This document shows, piece by piece, positions 56,245-64,000 of a DNA stretch of 64,000 bases; within the stretch, counting starts at the first letter, position 1, and each line of letters starts with the position of its first letter. Source of the DNA: Pseudomonadota bacterium (GTDB lineage: Bacteria; Pseudomonadota; Alphaproteobacteria; Reyranellales; Reyranellaceae). The stretch lies in the NCBI GenBank assembly GCA_018240745.1, contig JAFEFF010000194.1:34133-98132 (forward strand). The letters are read 5' to 3'. A program made the position numbers and the translations under genes. Below the pieces are notes generated by a model. It made no database searches and was not told where the DNA came from. It saw only the letters and a program-made list of their open reading frames with translations.

Positions 56245-57525
56245 TCAGTGGCCGTAGACCAGCGCCGGCAGCCACATGGTGAGCGGCGGCCAGTAGGTGA
56301 TGATCATCAGCACGATCAGCAGCAGGACCAGGAACGGCAGGATGCCGCGAATGACCTCGCCAATCGGCGCCGTCGAGATGGTCGCCAGCACGTAGAGGTT
56401 CAGGCCCACCGGCGGGTGGACCAGCGCGATCTCCATGTTGTGCGTGAAGATGATCGAGAAGTGCACGGGATCGACGCCCAGCGGCACCAGCGCCGGGGCG
56501 AGGATCGGCAGCACCAGCAGCAGCGTCGCCACCACCTCGAGGAAGCAGCCGAGGATCAGCAGCAGCACGTTGATCGCGAGCAGGAATTCCCAGGTCGTGA
56601 AGTGGTGGTCGAGCACCCATTGCACGAGCTGCGCCGGGACGCCCGAATCGGTCATCCAGTGGCCGAAGGCGATCGCGGTGGCCACGATCAGCATGATGGT
56701 GCCGGCGCTCTTCAGCGCATCGGCGATCACCCACAGCGACTGGTTCCAGTGGAAGCCCTTGTAGAAGACGACGCTGATCACCAGCGAGGCGACGGCGGCG
56801 ATGGCCGCCGCCTCGGTCACGGTGACGAAGCCGCCATAGATGCCGATCAGCACGATCGCCGGCAGCAGAAGCGCCGGCACGGCGTTCAGCGTCACCCTGA
56901 GCCGCTCGCCCATCGGCAGGGTGGGCTCGACCGGGAAATTGTTGCGGCGCGCGGTGTACCAGACCCAGCCGAAGAAGGCGGCGGCCTGCAGCAGGCCCGG
57001 CAGGATGCCGGCGAGGAACAGGCGCGGCACCGACTGCTCGGCGACGATGCCGTACAGGATCAGCGCCAGGCTGGGCGGGATGACGATGCCGATCGTGCCC
57101 GAGGCGCCGATCACGCCGAGCGCGAACGAGCGCGGATAGCCCTTCTCGATCATCGCCGGCAGCAGGATGGTGCCCATGGCGAGCGCCGTCGCGACCGACG
57201 AGCCGCAGATCGCGGCAAACAGCGTGCAGGAGACGACGGTCACGAGGCCGAGCGAGCCGCGCACCCCGCCGATCCAGGCGGTGCAGAGATCGACCAGCGC
57301 CTTGGCGACCCCGCCCTGGCGCATGAAGGCCGCCGCCATCACGAACAGCGGCAGCGACATCAGGGTCGTCGAGTTCATCGAATCGATGACGACCTGCGTC
57401 ATGCCGATCAGCGGCTGGTCGGAGACGAAGAACAGCACCGCGGCGCAGGCGCCCAGCACCAGGAAGATCGGCATGCCCGAGGCGAGCAGGCCGAAGAACA
57501 TCACGAAGAAGAGGAAGGTCCACAC
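56245..57525 (-). CDS. dctM: TRAP transporter large membrane subunit DctM
   Basis: The 426-residue protein has about twelve membrane segments with family motifs such as SLPLFVMAAAFMRQGGVAKAL and GASGTIGIVIPPSLALILYG. It forms the ion-coupled channel of the TRAP system with DctQ. It starts 22 bases after the dctQ stop. Length is as expected for the family, and the gene appears intact. Confidence 0.95.
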   Translation of the reverse strand: MWTFLFFVMFFGLLASGMPIFLVLGACAAVLFFVSDQPLIGMTQVVIDSMNSTTLMSLPLFVMAAAFMRQGGVAKALVDLCTAWIGGVRGSLGLVTVVSCTLFAAICGSSVATALAMGTILLPAMIEKGYPRSFALGVIGASGTIGIVIPPSLALILYGIVAEQSVPRLFLAGILPGLLQAAAFFGWVWYTARRNNFPVEPTLPMGERLRVTLNAVPALLLPAIVLIGIYGGFVTVTEAAAIAAVASLVISVVFYKGFHWNQSLWVIADALKSAGTIMLIVATAIAFGHWMTDSGVPAQLVQWVLDHHFTTWEFLLAINVLLLILGCFLEVVATLLLVLPILAPALVPLGVDPVHFSIIFTHNMEIALVHPPVGLNLYVLATISTAPIGEVIRGILPFLVLLLIVLMIITYWPPLTMWLPALVYGH

Positions 57526-57547
57526 GGTTCAGGTCCCCACCGGCGCG

Positions 57548-58084
57548 TCAGTCCTGGGGCACGATCATGTCGTGTTCCGCCGTGTGACCGACGGTCATGG
57601 TCGCCGGATCGAACCGGAACAGGTAGCGGTAGAGGCGGATGCAGTAGCGCGCGAACATCAGCAGGCCGCCGACCGGAAGGGAGCAGTAGTAGATCCACAT
57701 CGGGAAGGCGAAGTCGCTCGAGCTGTGCTCGTCGAGCATCCAGCTCGAGTCGACGATGTTGGCGCCGTACCACACCATGCCGGCGCAGAAGACGAGCGCC
57801 ACGACGCAGTTGAAGGCTTCCATCCAGCGCTGGCCCCTGGATCCGACCAGTCGCAGCACGAGGTCGGGCCGGACATGGCCGTCGGTGCGCACCAGCTGGC
57901 TGGAGATGATCATCACGCCCCACACCACGAGGTAGACGATCACCTCCTCGGCCCAGGAGATGGCATAGGAGGGAAAGAAGTAGCGCCCGACCACCTGGAC
58001 GAGCCCTACCAGCATGGCGATCGCGCCGAGCAGGCCCACCAGGAGCCGCTCGGCCCGATCCCAGAGCGTATCGTTCGGATTCAC
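57548..58084 (-). CDS. dctQ: TRAP transporter small membrane subunit DctQ
   Basis: The 178-residue protein has four membrane helices, including WAEEVIVYLVVWGVMI and the acidic GHVRPDLVL turn typical of DctQ. It begins 13 bases after the first receptor gene and precedes dctM, giving the order receptor, Q, M, receptor. Confidence 0.93.
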   Translation of the reverse strand: MNPNDTLWDRAERLLVGLLGAIAMLVGLVQVVGRYFFPSYAISWAEEVIVYLVVWGVMIISSQLVRTDGHVRPDLVLRLVGSRGQRWMEAFNCVVALVFCAGMVWYGANIVDSSWMLDEHSSSDFAFPMWIYYCSLPVGGLLMFARYCIRLYRYLFRFDPATMTVGHTAEHDMIVPQD

Positions 58085-58097
58085 GAGGCGAAGGCTA

Positions 58098-59138
58098 TCA
58101 CGCCGATCCGACCGATTCCCTCACCAGGTTCACGATCTCGGTCGAGAGCTTGGCGTCCTTGATCAGCGAATTGATGTCGCCCAGCATCGCCTTGCGGACC
58201 GCGCCCGCTTCGTCCTCGCTCGGATCGTGGAACTTCACGCCGTTGGTCTCCAGCACCTTGCGGGCATTGGCCTGGCTGGCCGCGGCGTTCTTGCGGTAGT
58301 CGCCGATGTTCTGGGCCCACAGGTCCTTCATCAGCTTCTGCTGGTCGGCCGACAGCTTGCCCCAGAAGCCCTTGCCGATCATCGGGATGTACTGGCCCAT
58401 GAACTGGTGGTCGGCGTAGGAGTACTTGACGCCGGCCTCCCACAGCTTCGCCGAGTTGCAGCTCTCGTCGGTCGACACGAAGGCGTCGAAGGTGCCCTGG
58501 CTCAGCGCCAGCGGCACGTTCGGCCAGGCGGTGGTGTTGGCGATGCCGCCGGCGAACTTGATGCGCCACGAGATGGCGGCGCCGCCCGGGCTGCGGATCT
58601 TCAGGCCCTTGAGGTCGGCGAACTTCTCGAGCGGCGTCTTGGTCGAGTACCAGTTCTGGTAGCCGAGATCGATCCACGGGCCGAGCACGTGGCTGCCGAG
58701 CTTGCCCTCGAGCTGCTTGTTGATGTAGGCGCCCGGCTTGCCGTCGGTCGCCTTGTGCGTGACGTCGGTCGGCACGCCGTAGAAGTAGGGGAGCTGGACC
58801 ATGTCGCAGTCGGGCACCAGGCCGGTCAGCGTCCAGGCGCCGGGCGAGGCGATCTCGACCTGGCCCTGCAGCAGCGCCTTGGAGACGTTGAGGTCGGCGA
58901 ACAGCTGGCCGGAATGGAAGACCTCGCCCTTCAGCGCGCCGTTCGACGCCTTCTCGAGCTTGCCGACATAGTCGACGACGGCCTGGTTGCGCGGATGGCT
59001 CGGTGCGGTGTCGAGTGACCAGCGGAACTTCAGCGGCTCGGCGGCGCGCAGGATCGCGGGCGAGGCGAGAGTGGCAACGGTCGCGCCCAGGAAGGCGCGT
59101 CTTTGGATTCGGAGACTCGTACTCGTGTGCGTACTCAT
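58098..59138 (-). CDS. TRAP transporter solute-binding protein DctP (first copy)
   Basis: The 346-residue protein from the ATG at 59138 (AGGAA upstream) has a twin-arginine-like signal (QRRAFLGATVATLASPAILR) and the DctP domain: LDTAPSHPRNQAVVDY, YFYGVPTD, GLKIRSPGGAAISWRIKF and SQGTFDAFVSTDES. It leads the TRAP operon and is followed by dctQ after 13 bases. A palindrome at 59254-59268 lies in its upstream region. The likely ligand is a carboxylate, not specified by sequence. Confidence 0.95.
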   Translation of the reverse strand: MSTHTSTSLRIQRRAFLGATVATLASPAILRAAEPLKFRWSLDTAPSHPRNQAVVDYVGKLEKASNGALKGEVFHSGQLFADLNVSKALLQGQVEIASPGAWTLTGLVPDCDMVQLPYFYGVPTDVTHKATDGKPGAYINKQLEGKLGSHVLGPWIDLGYQNWYSTKTPLEKFADLKGLKIRSPGGAAISWRIKFAGGIANTTAWPNVPLALSQGTFDAFVSTDESCNSAKLWEAGVKYSYADHQFMGQYIPMIGKGFWGKLSADQQKLMKDLWAQNIGDYRKNAAASQANARKVLETNGVKFHDPSEDEAGAVRKAMLGDINSLIKDAKLSTEIVNLVRESVGSA

Positions 59139-59253
59139 GTGCGGTTCCTCGCGTTTGGCTTTCGCGGGCGGAGTGTGCCGCCCGTGCCGTAGCGGCGGAG
59201 TAGGCCTAATGTCGCAGAGTGCCTGATGCAGCGTCGGTACGGTCGCTGGCTGT

Positions 59254-59268
59254 CGAAACGGCGTTTCG
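59254..59268. promoter_or_regulatory. Palindrome upstream of the TRAP operon
   Basis: CGAAACG-G-CGTTTCG is a perfect 15-base palindrome, 116 bases upstream of the first receptor gene and 22 bases before the end of the racemase-like gene. It is a plausible operator for the transport operon. No regulator gene is adjacent. Confidence 0.4.
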
Positions 59269-59289
59269 TGCTCTGCGCGTGCGACAATC

Positions 59290-59961
59290 CTAGGGCGCGG
59301 AGGACTTCGCGAAGATCGCGTCGACATGGAGGTCGGCGCAGTCGACCAGCGGGAAGGGCGGCGGCTGGCCGACGAAGGCCAGGAACAGGTCGGTGCCGCC
59401 CAGCATGACCGCCTCGGCGCCGCGCGCCATCAGTTCACGGCCGGCGGTGAAGAAGATCCGGCGCTGTTCGTCGGTCACCTTGCCGATGCCGGCCATCGCC
59501 GAATAGGCATCGCCGACCTGGCCGAAGCGCTCGCCGGCGGGCGCGATCAGCTCGGCCGACGACACGCCGCCGTAGAGCCCGGTCTCCATCACCAGACGCG
59601 TGCCGAGCACGCCGATCCTGCTCAGGCCCGACCTCCTGATGCCGGCATCGACCGCCTGGATGCCGTGCACCAGCGGCAGCGGCGAGATCGGCAACAGCTC
59701 GCCGATGCAGAAATGGCCGCCCATCGAGGTCACGGCGGCGACCTCGGCGCCGGCCTTCTTCATGCGCTCGATCAGGCCGGCGAAGATCGCCGCCTGCTCG
59801 GCCCGGCGGCCGTCGGCGAGATTGCGGCCCATCGTGCCGACGTCGGCATGGGCGATGGTGCATTCGAGGGGAATCCCGGCCGTGCGATGCCGGTCGACCA
59901 GGCCGCGATAGTAGAAGTCGGTGGCGGCCGGGCCGATGCCGCCGATCAGTCCAACGTGCAT
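59290..59961 (-). CDS. Aspartate/glutamate racemase-family protein lacking catalytic cysteines
   Basis: The 223-residue protein starts at an ATGA overlap with the permease stop. It has the racemase fold: GLIGGIGPAATDFYYRGLVD at the N-terminus and the two family motif positions, but these read VTSMGGHF (residues 77-84) and LGGTDL (187-192), where racemases have a cysteine (CNT and GCTE). The only other cysteines (34, 85, 208) are not at these sites. Racemisation is doubtful; it may bind or process the substrate imported by the ABC transporter in whose operon it lies. Confidence 0.82.
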   Translation of the reverse strand: MHVGLIGGIGPAATDFYYRGLVDRHRTAGIPLECTIAHADVGTMGRNLADGRRAEQAAIFAGLIERMKKAGAEVAAVTSMGGHFCIGELLPISPLPLVHGIQAVDAGIRRSGLSRIGVLGTRLVMETGLYGGVSSAELIAPAGERFGQVGDAYSAMAGIGKVTDEQRRIFFTAGRELMARGAEAVMLGGTDLFLAFVGQPPPFPLVDCADLHVDAIFAKSSAP

Positions 59962-60815
59962 CAGGCGGCCGTCCTTCGGCGCAGCAGGGCGTTGGCTGCG
60001 ATCGTCAGGCTGAGCGTCACCGCCATCAGGATGAAGGCGATCGCGCCGCCGAACGGCCAGTTCGTCTTCTGCGTGAACTCGTTGTAGATCACCGGCGCCA
60101 TCATCTTGAACAGGGGGCCGCCCAGCAGGAACGGCGTCGCATAGGCGTTCATCGCCAGGATGAAGCACAGGATGGTGCCGGCCAGGATGCCGGGCAGGGC
60201 GAGCGGCCACAGCACGCGGCGGAACATGGTGAGGGGCGGGGCGCCGAGGCTGAAGGCCGCCTCCTCGACCGCGCGGTCGATGCTCTCGATCACGCTCTGC
60301 AGCGACAGCACCATGAACGGCAGGTTGACGGCGATGATGCCGATGATCACCGCGTTCTCGGTGAACATGATCTCGATCGGCTTGCTCAGGATGCCGAGCC
60401 CCATCAGGCTGGCGTTGAAGAAGCCCTTGTTGCCGAACACCACCATCCAGCCGGCCGCGCGCACCGAGTTTCCGACGAACAGCGGCAGCACGATCGCGAT
60501 GATCAGCAGGTGCTTGAAGCGGCTCTGCGTGCGCGCCACGACGTAGGCGAGCGGAAAGCCGAGCACCAGGCAGACCACCGTCACCAGCAGCGCGACCTTG
60601 ACCGTCGTGCCGAGCGCCCCGGTGTAGTAGGGGTCGGTGAAGAAGGTGATGTAGTTCTGGATCGTCAGCGCCTCGACCATGGTCTTGGTCTGCGCGACGA
60701 AGCTGTTCAGGCTGTAGCGGAAAAGAATGGCGAGCGGCGCCAGCAGGCCGACGGCGATGAAGATCGTCGCCGGCCCGAGCAGCGCCGCTGCGGTGAGGCC
60801 CTGTGAGCGTCTCAC
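59961..60815 (-). CDS. ABC transporter permease (spermidine/putrescine type)
   Basis: A GTG start with the strong ribosome binding site AGGAGG gives 284 residues with about six membrane helices. The coupling loop EEAAFSLGAPPLTMFRRVLWP contains the EAA motif that contacts the ATPase. It is the first permease type (PotB-like) of the importer and ends in an ATGA overlap with the racemase-like gene. A hairpin sits in the 52-base gap after the receptor gene. Confidence 0.93.
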   Translation of the reverse strand: MRRSQGLTAAALLGPATIFIAVGLLAPLAILFRYSLNSFVAQTKTMVEALTIQNYITFFTDPYYTGALGTTVKVALLVTVVCLVLGFPLAYVVARTQSRFKHLLIIAIVLPLFVGNSVRAAGWMVVFGNKGFFNASLMGLGILSKPIEIMFTENAVIIGIIAVNLPFMVLSLQSVIESIDRAVEEAAFSLGAPPLTMFRRVLWPLALPGILAGTILCFILAMNAYATPFLLGGPLFKMMAPVIYNEFTQKTNWPFGGAIAFILMAVTLSLTIAANALLRRRTAA

Positions 60816-60826
60816 GACTCGAACCT

Positions 60827-60849
60827 CCTCTCCCCGCCAGGGGGAGAGG
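60827..60849 (-). repeat. Hairpin between receptor and permease genes
   Basis: CCTCTCCCC and GGGGAGAGG form a perfect 9-base stem with a 5-base loop. It lies in the 52-base gap between the receptor gene and the permease in the same operon. Such hairpins often protect the receptor message and lower expression of the downstream genes. Its right arm supplies part of the permease ribosome binding site (GGAGAGGAGG). Confidence 0.6.
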
Positions 60850-60867
60850 GATGTGAAGAATCGAACC

Positions 60868-61881
60868 TCATCCCTTGAACGACTTGTTCCACCAGTCCTG
60901 GTTGGCGGCGTCGGTCTTGGCCATGTAGGCGTAGTCGAGGTCGACCAGGCGCTTCTTCTCCTCGTCGGTGAAGCCGATGCGCTTCGCCACGTCCGGCGGC
61001 ACGTCGGCGTTGGTGACGGTCGGGTTGTAGCCCATGTCGATCGCGAAGTTCTTCTGCGCCGACGGCGCCATCATGGCGTCGAGCCAGGCGTAGGCCGTTT
61101 CCTTGTTGGGCGCGTTCTTCTGCATCACGAAGCCCGAGACGTACATCGGCACGCCTTCCTTGGGCGCCACGGTCTCGACCTTGATGCCGGCGTTCTGCCA
61201 CTGCACGGCGCGCGCCTTCCACATGATGCCGCAGGCGATCTCGCCGGTCTTGAGCGCCTGGGCGAACGCCTCGTTCGAGGGATAGATGCGCGCGCCGGCC
61301 TTGCGGCAGGCGATCAGCCGCGCCTTGCCCGGCTCGAAATCGTGCACCGAGCCGCCCGAGGCGAGCGCCGCGGCCACCATGACGTACTGGCGCTGGATGT
61401 CGATGATGCCGAGCTTGTTGCCGTGCTTGGGATCGAGCGTGTCGGCGAAGCCCTCCGGCGCCTTCATCATGTCCGGGTTGTAGAGCACGACCTTGCCCGA
61501 ATAGATGTGGCCGATCCCGTAGGGATACTTCATCGCCGGAATCAGGTTCTTGGCGTTCGGCATCTTCGAATAGTCGAGATGCTCGGCCAGACCGTGCTGG
61601 TCCACCTCGTACATGTCGTTGGCCGACAGGCCCTGCACGTCGGTCGTGCCGCGCCGCAGCACCTTCTCGGCCATCATCTTGGCCTTGCGCGGGTCGGCGT
61701 TCTCCTCGGCGTGCACGACCTCGACGCCCTTCAGCAGCGAATCGATGTTCTTGGTCAGCAGCCGCGAATAGTCGCCGCCCCAGGTGCCGATGATCACCTT
61801 CCTGTCCTCGGCGGCGGCCGGGAAGGCGGCGAGGGCGGCGGCGCTCGCGAGTGCGGTTCGACGATTGATCATGAAGGCCAT
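60868..61881 (-). CDS. ABC transporter substrate-binding protein (spermidine/putrescine type)
   Basis: The 337-residue protein starts at the ATG at 61881 (GGGAG upstream); a start at 61872 is also possible. The N-terminus (NRRTALASAAALAAFPAAAE) is a twin-arginine-like signal. The mature part has VIIGTWGGDYSRLL, DVQGLSANDMYEVDQHGL and a C-terminal NQDWWNKSF, as in PotD/PotF-type receptors. The ligand may be a polyamine or an organic cation or acid; sequence alone does not decide. Confidence 0.9.
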   Translation of the reverse strand: MAFMINRRTALASAAALAAFPAAAEDRKVIIGTWGGDYSRLLTKNIDSLLKGVEVVHAEENADPRKAKMMAEKVLRRGTTDVQGLSANDMYEVDQHGLAEHLDYSKMPNAKNLIPAMKYPYGIGHIYSGKVVLYNPDMMKAPEGFADTLDPKHGNKLGIIDIQRQYVMVAAALASGGSVHDFEPGKARLIACRKAGARIYPSNEAFAQALKTGEIACGIMWKARAVQWQNAGIKVETVAPKEGVPMYVSGFVMQKNAPNKETAYAWLDAMMAPSAQKNFAIDMGYNPTVTNADVPPDVAKRIGFTDEEKKRLVDLDYAYMAKTDAANQDWWNKSFKG

Positions 61882-61930
61882 GGTGAAGACTCCCTTTCGT
61901 TGTTCCCCGAGCTCTCGAGCACTTGAACGC

Positions 61931-62989
61931 TCATTCCCTGAAGACCTGCCCGGCCGAGGCGCGCCAGCCGACATGGACCCGTTGCCCGACCTCGGGCGCG
62001 AAGCCGCCGCGATTGGCGATCTGCACCACCAGCCGGTCGGCCGGCGACAGCCGCACATGGATGTCGATCTGCGCGCCGAGGTAGGAGACGAATTCCACCG
62101 TGCCGGGCAGGTCGTTGTCGAGTCCCGCGATGGGACCCGGCGCGATCTCCAGCCGTTCCGGCCGCAGCGACAGCGCCGCCTTGCCCGGCGCGCCGCCGGT
62201 GCTGCTGGGGGCGACCGCGAGGTCGAGGCCGCCATCGGTGCGGAACCGGCCGTTGGCGACCGTGCCGGACAGGAACGTCGTGCGGCCGACGAAGCCCGCC
62301 ACGAAGCGGTCGGCCGGCCGCTCGTAGAGATCGCGCTGGGTGCCGACCTGATGCACCGTGCCCTCGTTCATCACCACCAGCCGGTCGGCCATGGTGAGCG
62401 CCTCCTCCTGGTCGTGGGTGACCATCACCGTGGTCAGCCCGAGCTGCTTCTGCAGCTCGCGGATCTCGACCCGCACCTCCTGGCGCAGCTTGGCGTCGAG
62501 GTTGGAGAGCGGCTCGTCGAGCAGCAGCACGTCGGGCCGGATGGCCAGCGCGCGGGCGAGCGCCACGCGCTGCTGCTGCCCGCCCGAGAGCTGCCGCGGC
62601 AGGCGCGCGCCGAAGCCCGCGAGCCGGACCAGCGCCAGCGCCTCCTCGACCCGCTTGTCGACCTCGGCTCTCGGCAGTTTGCGCATCTCCAGGCCGAAGG
62701 CGACGTTCTGCGCCACGGTGAGATGCGGGAACAGCGCGTAGCTCTGGAACACCATGCCGGCGTTGCGCTTCCACGGCGGCAGCAGGGTGACGTTGCTGCC
62801 GCCGAGCTTCACCTCGCCGGCGGTCGGCTCGATGAAGCCCGCGACCATGCGCAAGGTCGTCGTCTTGCCGCAGCCCGAGGGACCGAGCAGCACCAGGAAC
62901 TCGCCGTCGGCGACCGACAGGGAGACGTCCTTCACGGCGAAGAAGTCGCCGTAGCGCTTGACCAGCCTGTCGATGTCGAGCCGTGCCAT
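61931..62989 (-). CDS. ABC transporter ATP-binding protein (PotA-like)
   Basis: The 352-residue protein has Walker A GPSGCGKTTT, the signature LSGGQQQRVALARALA and Walker B DVLLLDEPLSNLDAKLR, followed by a C-terminal TOBE domain (about residues 270-350). It energises the importer. It starts 16 bases after the upstream permease and ends 49 bases before the receptor gene, in one minus-strand operon. Confidence 0.96.
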   Translation of the reverse strand: MARLDIDRLVKRYGDFFAVKDVSLSVADGEFLVLLGPSGCGKTTTLRMVAGFIEPTAGEVKLGGSNVTLLPPWKRNAGMVFQSYALFPHLTVAQNVAFGLEMRKLPRAEVDKRVEEALALVRLAGFGARLPRQLSGGQQQRVALARALAIRPDVLLLDEPLSNLDAKLRQEVRVEIRELQKQLGLTTVMVTHDQEEALTMADRLVVMNEGTVHQVGTQRDLYERPADRFVAGFVGRTTFLSGTVANGRFRTDGGLDLAVAPSSTGGAPGKAALSLRPERLEIAPGPIAGLDNDLPGTVEFVSYLGAQIDIHVRLSPADRLVVQIANRGGFAPEVGQRVHVGWRASAGQVFRE

Positions 62990-63005
62990 CAGATAATCCG
63001 CACCA

Positions 63006-63824
63006 TCAGACGACCCGCGCCAGCTTCACGTAACGGTCGGTGATCAGCATCACGATTGCGATCAGCAGGATCTGCAGCACCGAGACCGCGGCGATCGTCG
63101 GGTCGATCTTCCATTCGAGGTACTGCAGGATGACGATCGGCAGGGTGGTGCGGCCGGGCCCGACCAGGAACAGGCTCATCTCGAGATTGCCGAACGAGGT
63201 CACGAACCCGAACAGCGCGCCGGCGACGATGCCGGGCCGGATGGCGGGCAGGGTGATGCGCCGGAAGGTGACCCAGGCATTGGCGCCGAGGTTCTGCGCC
63301 GCTTCCTCGGTGGTTCGGTCGACGCCGCTGAGGCTCGCCAGCACCAGCCGCACGATCCACGGGATGACGACCACCACATGGCCCGCGACCAGGGCGTACA
63401 GGGTGCCGAGCACGTCGACGTCGAGCGCGTTCTCGGCGGTGACCTGGAAGACGTACATCGCCGTGCCCAGCACCACGCCCGGCACGATCAGCGGCATCAG
63501 CAGCAGGTTGGAGAGCGGCGCTCGCAGCCTGAAGTCGAAGCGCGAGATGCAGAGCGCGGCGGGGACGGCCAGCGCCAGGCCGATCAGGGTCGCCAGCACA
63601 CCGACCTGGAAGGACAGCGAGAAGCCTTCGATGAACTTGGGCTGGTCGAAGATCGCCTTGAACCAGCGCAGGCTGTAGCCCTCGGGCGGGAAGGACGGGA
63701 TCTCCTGCCGGAAGAAGGCGAGCCAGGTGACGAAGATCAGCGGCGTCAGGATGTAGAGCAGCCCGATCGTCGCCGCTCCATTGAGCGCCCAGCGTCCGGC
63801 GCGGCGTTTGATGATGGCGATCAT
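63006..63824 (-). CDS. ABC transporter permease (PotC-like)
   Basis: The 272-residue protein has six hydrophobic helices and the coupling loop TTEEAAQNLGANAWVTFRRI with the EAA motif. The ATG at 63824 is used; a TTG two codons upstream is in frame but lies at the edge of the repeat. It is the first visible gene of the five-gene importer cluster. A family-A palindromic repeat abuts its 5-prime end, so the promoter is either inside the repeat or further upstream beyond it. Confidence 0.93.
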   Translation of the reverse strand: MIAIIKRRAGRWALNGAATIGLLYILTPLIFVTWLAFFRQEIPSFPPEGYSLRWFKAIFDQPKFIEGFSLSFQVGVLATLIGLALAVPAALCISRFDFRLRAPLSNLLLMPLIVPGVVLGTAMYVFQVTAENALDVDVLGTLYALVAGHVVVVIPWIVRLVLASLSGVDRTTEEAAQNLGANAWVTFRRITLPAIRPGIVAGALFGFVTSFGNLEMSLFLVGPGRTTLPIVILQYLEWKIDPTIAAVSVLQILLIAIVMLITDRYVKLARVV

Positions 63825-63828
63825 GGTC

Positions 63829-63962
63829 AAACCCCTCCCCCGTCTTCGGGGGAGGTGGACGCGTCTTCGCGGACGGAGGGGGAAAGCCCCACCACGTGCG
63901 TTGCTTCCCCCCTCCGTCGCCGTATGACGGCGCCACCTCCCCCGAAGACGGGGGAGGGGTTT
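63829..63962. repeat. Long palindromic repeat, family A, copy 3
   Basis: The outer arms begin AAACCCCTCCCCCGTCTTCG and end with its complement CGAAGACGGGGGAGGGGTTT; each end forms its own small GGGGGAGG/CCTCCCCC hairpin. The element spans 134 bases and shares words with the copies at 33794 and 37820. It starts 5 bases upstream of the permease ATG and fills the gap to the next gene at the window edge. Confidence 0.85.
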
Positions 63963-63981
63963 GAATGGTGGCGCCGCGCTC

Positions 63982-64000
63982 TCACAGCACGTTCTTGTGG
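63982..64000 (-). CDS. Possible C-terminal end of an unseen gene
   Basis: The minus strand reads HKNVL followed by a TGA at 63982-63984, close after the family-A repeat. This is consistent with the end of a gene that enters from the right, upstream of the ABC operon, but only five codons are visible and the frame is unproven. Confidence 0.2.

Noticed and set aside
56008..57813. A 601-codon plus-strand frame opposite the TRAP genes
   Set aside because: It consists of His, Gln, Arg and Asp-rich low-complexity sequence and mirrors dctM and dctQ, which have clear membrane topology.

Overview
The window is about 64 kb of GC-rich chromosome. Gene content and order point to an alphaproteobacterium: a dnaA-dnaN-recF-gyrB block, hslVU, many LLM, SDR, FAD and crotonase-type catabolic enzymes, a TRAP and an ABC uptake system, DUF1127 small proteins and GcvA-like LysR regulators. 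A Rhodospirillales- or Reyranella-like organism would fit, but the sequence alone does not settle the genus. Coding density is very high. Many genes join by 4-base stop/start overlaps, and several seem to use GTG or TTG starts. No tRNA, rRNA, insertion sequence, prophage or CRISPR array was seen.

Layout. 1-2389 (minus): extradiol-type VOC protein, FAD amino-acid dehydrogenase and a truncated DUF1326 gene. 2460-4351: hslVU. 4353-7389: an MFS transporter coupled to a 45-residue membrane peptide, then an exported alpha/beta hydrolase. 7529-15574: a seven-gene operon for a hydrogenase-4/complex-I-like membrane complex whose large subunit lacks the nickel-binding cysteines; the last gene is a D-2-hydroxyacid dehydrogenase. 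15586-17609: XRE/MmyB regulator, PaaI thioesterase and a small exported protein. 17602-25395: gyrB, recF, dnaN, dnaA, rhodanese and rpsT, all on the minus strand. 25471-30835: crotonase, mutM, yggS, TPR protein, Smr protein and ada. 30920-33681: DUF1127, LysR, a PCuAC-like protein and a lysine-2,3-aminomutase-like enzyme. 33936-37819: hydantoinase/oxoprolinase B and A. 38001-40330: Baeyer-Villiger monooxygenase and a coupled NIPSNAP-like gene. 40475-43244: EmrAB-type efflux. 43441-46106: FAD oxidoreductase and M20 peptidase. 46144-46266: candidate small RNA. 46272-48353: EamA exporter, a LysR remnant and a TPR protein. 48509-49773: a second DUF1127/LysR pair. 49778-55082: SGNH hydrolase, MarR, SDR and two LLM flavin enzymes. 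55104-59138: TRAP transporter with two receptors. 59290-63824: spermidine/putrescine-type ABC transporter plus a racemase-like protein.

The most unusual system is the 7.5-15.6 kb operon. The proton-pumping membrane arm, the quinone/ferredoxin-side FeS subunit and the fold of the large subunit are all present. Three of the four Ni-Fe ligand cysteines of the large subunit are replaced, and no ferredoxin-like (HyfH/NuoI) subunit or hydrogenase maturation gene is nearby. This matches the energy-converting-hydrogenase-related (Ehr) class, here translationally coupled to a dehydrogenase. Other points are a compact small-RNA candidate with its own promoter and terminator, two families of long palindromic repeats (one apparently inside the smr reading frame), and two copies of a divergent DUF1127/LysR module with palindromes between the genes.
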